DNA of 25,954 nt from Labilithrix sp. Lineage in GTDB: Bacteria; Myxococcota; Polyangia; Polyangiales; Polyangiaceae. How positions within the stretch are numbered: the first letter of the stretch is position 1; the number at the start of each line of letters is the position of its first letter. Under the pieces are notes generated by a model, which saw nothing but the letters and a program-made list of their open reading frames with translations, did no database searches and had not been told where the DNA came from. Positions 24,739 to 25,954 of the stretch are shown one piece after another. The stretch spans positions 1-25,954 of the forward strand of contig JAQBQL010000054.1 in the NCBI GenBank assembly GCA_028287035.1, in the 5' to 3' direction. The position numbers and the translations under genes are program-made.

Positions 24739-24753
24739 TGGCACACATGTAGC
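24739..24753 (+). promoter_or_regulatory. Sigma-54-like -24/-12 sequence
   Basis: TGGCAC, five bases, then TAGC: a perfect -24 half and exact spacing to the -12 GC, with one mismatch (TAGC for TTGC). Transcription would start near 24765, right at the ATG of the plus-strand gene, leaving no room for its AGGG ribosome site at 24754-24757. So either the message is leaderless or the match is chance. Confidence 0.35.
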
Positions 24754-24765
24754 AGGGCTGGGCCC

Positions 24766-25954
24766 ATGGACGGGCGTAAGCTTCTCGGTCTTCTCGGTCT
24801 CTCCGGTGGCGCGTTGGTGCTGGGCGCTCTCGCGGCATGCGCGGTTCCGCCGCCCGAGGCCACGCAGGGCAGCTCGTCGAGCGTCACCGCGGCGGCCTTC
24901 GATCGGAACGCCGTCATCGACGACATCTCGATGCGCGACTCCGCAGCGATGACCGCCGCCGACCTGCAGACGTTCCTCGAGAAGACGCCGTGGGGCACCG
25001 CGTCGGTGCTCGCGACCTATACCGAGAGCGGGAAGACCGCCGCGACCATCATGGTCGACACCGCGAAGAAGTACGGCATCAACCCCATCGAGATGGTGGT
25101 GCGCGTGCAAATGGAGCAGGGGCTCGTCAGCAAGAAGACCGCACCCGCCGCCACCCTCGCGAAGGCGTTCGGCTGCGGCTGCGCCGACGGCGCCGCGTGC
25201 GTCGCGTCGTACAGCGGCTTCTCTGCCCAGGCCGACTGCGCAGCAGGCACGATGAGCCGCTCGATGACGCGGGCGCTCACGACCGCCGGTACCGTCAGCG
25301 GCTGGAGCCGCGGCAAGGCGAAGGACACGCTCGACGGCCTCACCATCGTCCCGAAGAACGCCGCGACGGCTGCACTCTACACGTATACGCCGTGGGTCGG
25401 CGAAGCCGGCGGCGGCAAGGCCGGCGTCGGCGGCGTCAGCTTGCACGCGCAGGTCTGGAATCGCTTCGCCACCGCGCTGAGCTACGGCGCCTGGGCGGCG
25501 CCGGCCACCGGCACCGCGGATACGACGCAGGGCGCGACCGACCCGGATGCGGGAACGGCCGACTCGGCGACGGCGGATCCGACCACCGATCCCACCACCG
25601 ACCCGACCACCGATCCCACGACCGATCCCACGACGGACCCGACGGCCGATCCCGATGCGGGCACCGACCCCGGAGCCACGGGTGACGGAACGACGCCCGC
25701 CGACGACGCAGGCGCCGACGCCGGCGCGAAGAAGCCGAGCACGAAGGGCCCGCCCGCGGACGGCTCCGACGACAGCGCGATCCTCGGCGAAGGCAGCTCG
25801 CCTCCCGCGTCGAACGCGCCGCCGCCGATCGGCAACAACAGCATTTCCTCGCACCCCGAGGAGCTTCCGCAGGCCAGCGAGGCCGAGCTCGCCGGCAAGA
25901 CCAAGGCCTCCGCGGGCGGCTGCTCGACGACCGGCCACGAGAGCGGATCGTCGA
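24766..25954 (+). CDS. Surface lipoprotein with lysozyme-like domain (3' end missing)
   Basis: 396 codons are present; the gene runs off the right edge. Signal peptide MDGRKLLGLLGLSGG... with lipobox LAAC (Cys25). A domain at about 64-236 matches, by my recognition, a lysozyme-like module common in actinobacterial wall proteins: GKTAATIM, YGINPIEMVVRVQMEQGLV with candidate catalytic Glu117, the cysteine-bearing FGCGCADGAAC, YSGFSAQ, and the late NAATAALYTYTPWVG and WNRF signatures. Peptidoglycan cutting is the likely role, not proven. A linker follows with DPTT repeats (271-294) and an Asp/Gly/Pro-rich stretch. The visible end, GGCSTTGHESGSS, looks like the start of a MYXO-CTERM-type sorting tail; its hydrophobic helix and Arg cluster would lie just outside the window. 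AGGG at 24754-24757 supports the ATG start. Confidence 0.8.
   Translation, partial: MDGRKLLGLLGLSGGALVLGALAACAVPPPEATQGSSSSVTAAAFDRNAVIDDISMRDSAAMTAADLQTFLEKTPWGTASVLATYTESGKTAATIMVDTAKKYGINPIEMVVRVQMEQGLVSKKTAPAATLAKAFGCGCADGAACVASYSGFSAQADCAAGTMSRSMTRALTTAGTVSGWSRGKAKDTLDGLTIVPKNAATAALYTYTPWVGEAGGGKAGVGGVSLHAQVWNRFATALSYGAWAAPATGTADTTQGATDPDAGTADSATADPTTDPTTDPTTDPTTDPTTDPTADPDAGTDPGATGDGTTPADDAGADAGAKKPSTKGPPADGSDDSAILGEGSSPPASNAPPPIGNNSISSHPEELPQASEAELAGKTKASAGGCSTTGHESGSS
25576..25647 (+). repeat. 12-bp tandem repeat coding (DPTT)n
   Basis: Six in-frame units of the form GAYCCNACNACN, encoding five DPTT and one DPTA, followed by a diverged DPDA. Synonymous third-base changes between units show the protein pattern is kept by selection rather than by very recent duplication. 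It forms a Pro/Thr/Asp-rich stalk between the lysozyme-like domain and the C-terminal tail. Confidence 0.85.

Larger units (their letters stand above)
24389..24765. other. 377-bp divergent intergenic region
   Basis: The longest non-coding stretch in the window, between the FHA regulator (minus) and the lysozyme-like lipoprotein (plus). It holds a ribosome site and a weak -10-like TATGCT (24404-24409, minus) for the regulator, a 12-bp-arm stem-loop (24615-24656) and a sigma-54-like promoter sequence (24739-24753). Short open frames here have no start signals or recognisable products. The size leaves room for upstream activator sites or a small RNA. Confidence 0.6.

Noticed and set aside
25576..25647. 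Short regular repeats as a possible CRISPR array
   Set aside because: They are contiguous 12-bp units in frame coding DPTT, with no spacers.

Overview
The window is GC-rich, densely packed bacterial DNA with strong G/C preference at third codon positions. It probably comes from a member of the Myxococcota, most likely the Polyangia (Sorangium/Labilithrix-like). This is inferred from the mix of genes: many lipoproteins, an eukaryotic-type Ser/Thr kinase, an FHA-containing enhancer-binding protein, a PP2C phosphatase fused to a cyclic-nucleotide domain, PEGA and FecR-like envelope proteins, and a surface protein cut off inside what looks like a MYXO-CTERM-type tail. I saw no phage, IS element, CRISPR array, rRNA or convincing tRNA.

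Layout. (1) 1-7972, minus strand: one tightly spaced block, read from right to left: helical-repeat lipoprotein, DUF58 protein, BatA-like vWA membrane protein, small lipoprotein, HutF-like formimidoylglutamate deiminase, and uvrB (cut by the window start). (2) 8105-9487, plus strand: an NtrC-type sigma-54 response regulator with no histidine kinase beside it. (3) 9494-11175, minus strand: a TetR regulator translationally coupled to a rhomboid protease with a Cys-rich Sel1-like tail. (4) 11307-15514, plus strand: an RND efflux adaptor and pump, divergent from tetR. Three near-identical 13-bp palindromes lie in the shared promoter region. (5) 15559-19336, plus strand: PP2C-cNMP fusion phosphatase, FecR-like lipoprotein and a glycine-rich envelope protein. 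(6) 19340-24388, minus strand: FHA/AAA+/Fis regulator, Ser/Thr kinase, PEGA-type membrane protein and beta-propeller lipoprotein; the last three overlap by 1-4 nt. (7) 24766-end, plus strand: a lipoprotein with a lysozyme-like domain, a DPTT repeat and a truncated C-terminus.

How the parts may work together. The DUF58/vWA pair normally works with a MoxR ATPase in envelope or protein-complex maturation; no MoxR is in this window. The TetR/RND locus is a classic self-regulated efflux unit, with a rhomboid added to the tetR transcript. The most unusual part is the right third. A kinase, a phosphothreonine-reading FHA regulator and two envelope proteins form one operon. About 4.4 kb away, a PP2C phosphatase heads another envelope operon. 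Divergent from the FHA regulator is a lysozyme-like surface protein preceded by a sigma-54-like promoter sequence. The FHA regulator has lost the GAFTGA loop that contacts sigma-54, so it is unlikely to be a conventional activator of that promoter. Together these could form a phosphorylation-controlled envelope-sensing module; this is inference from gene order and domains.
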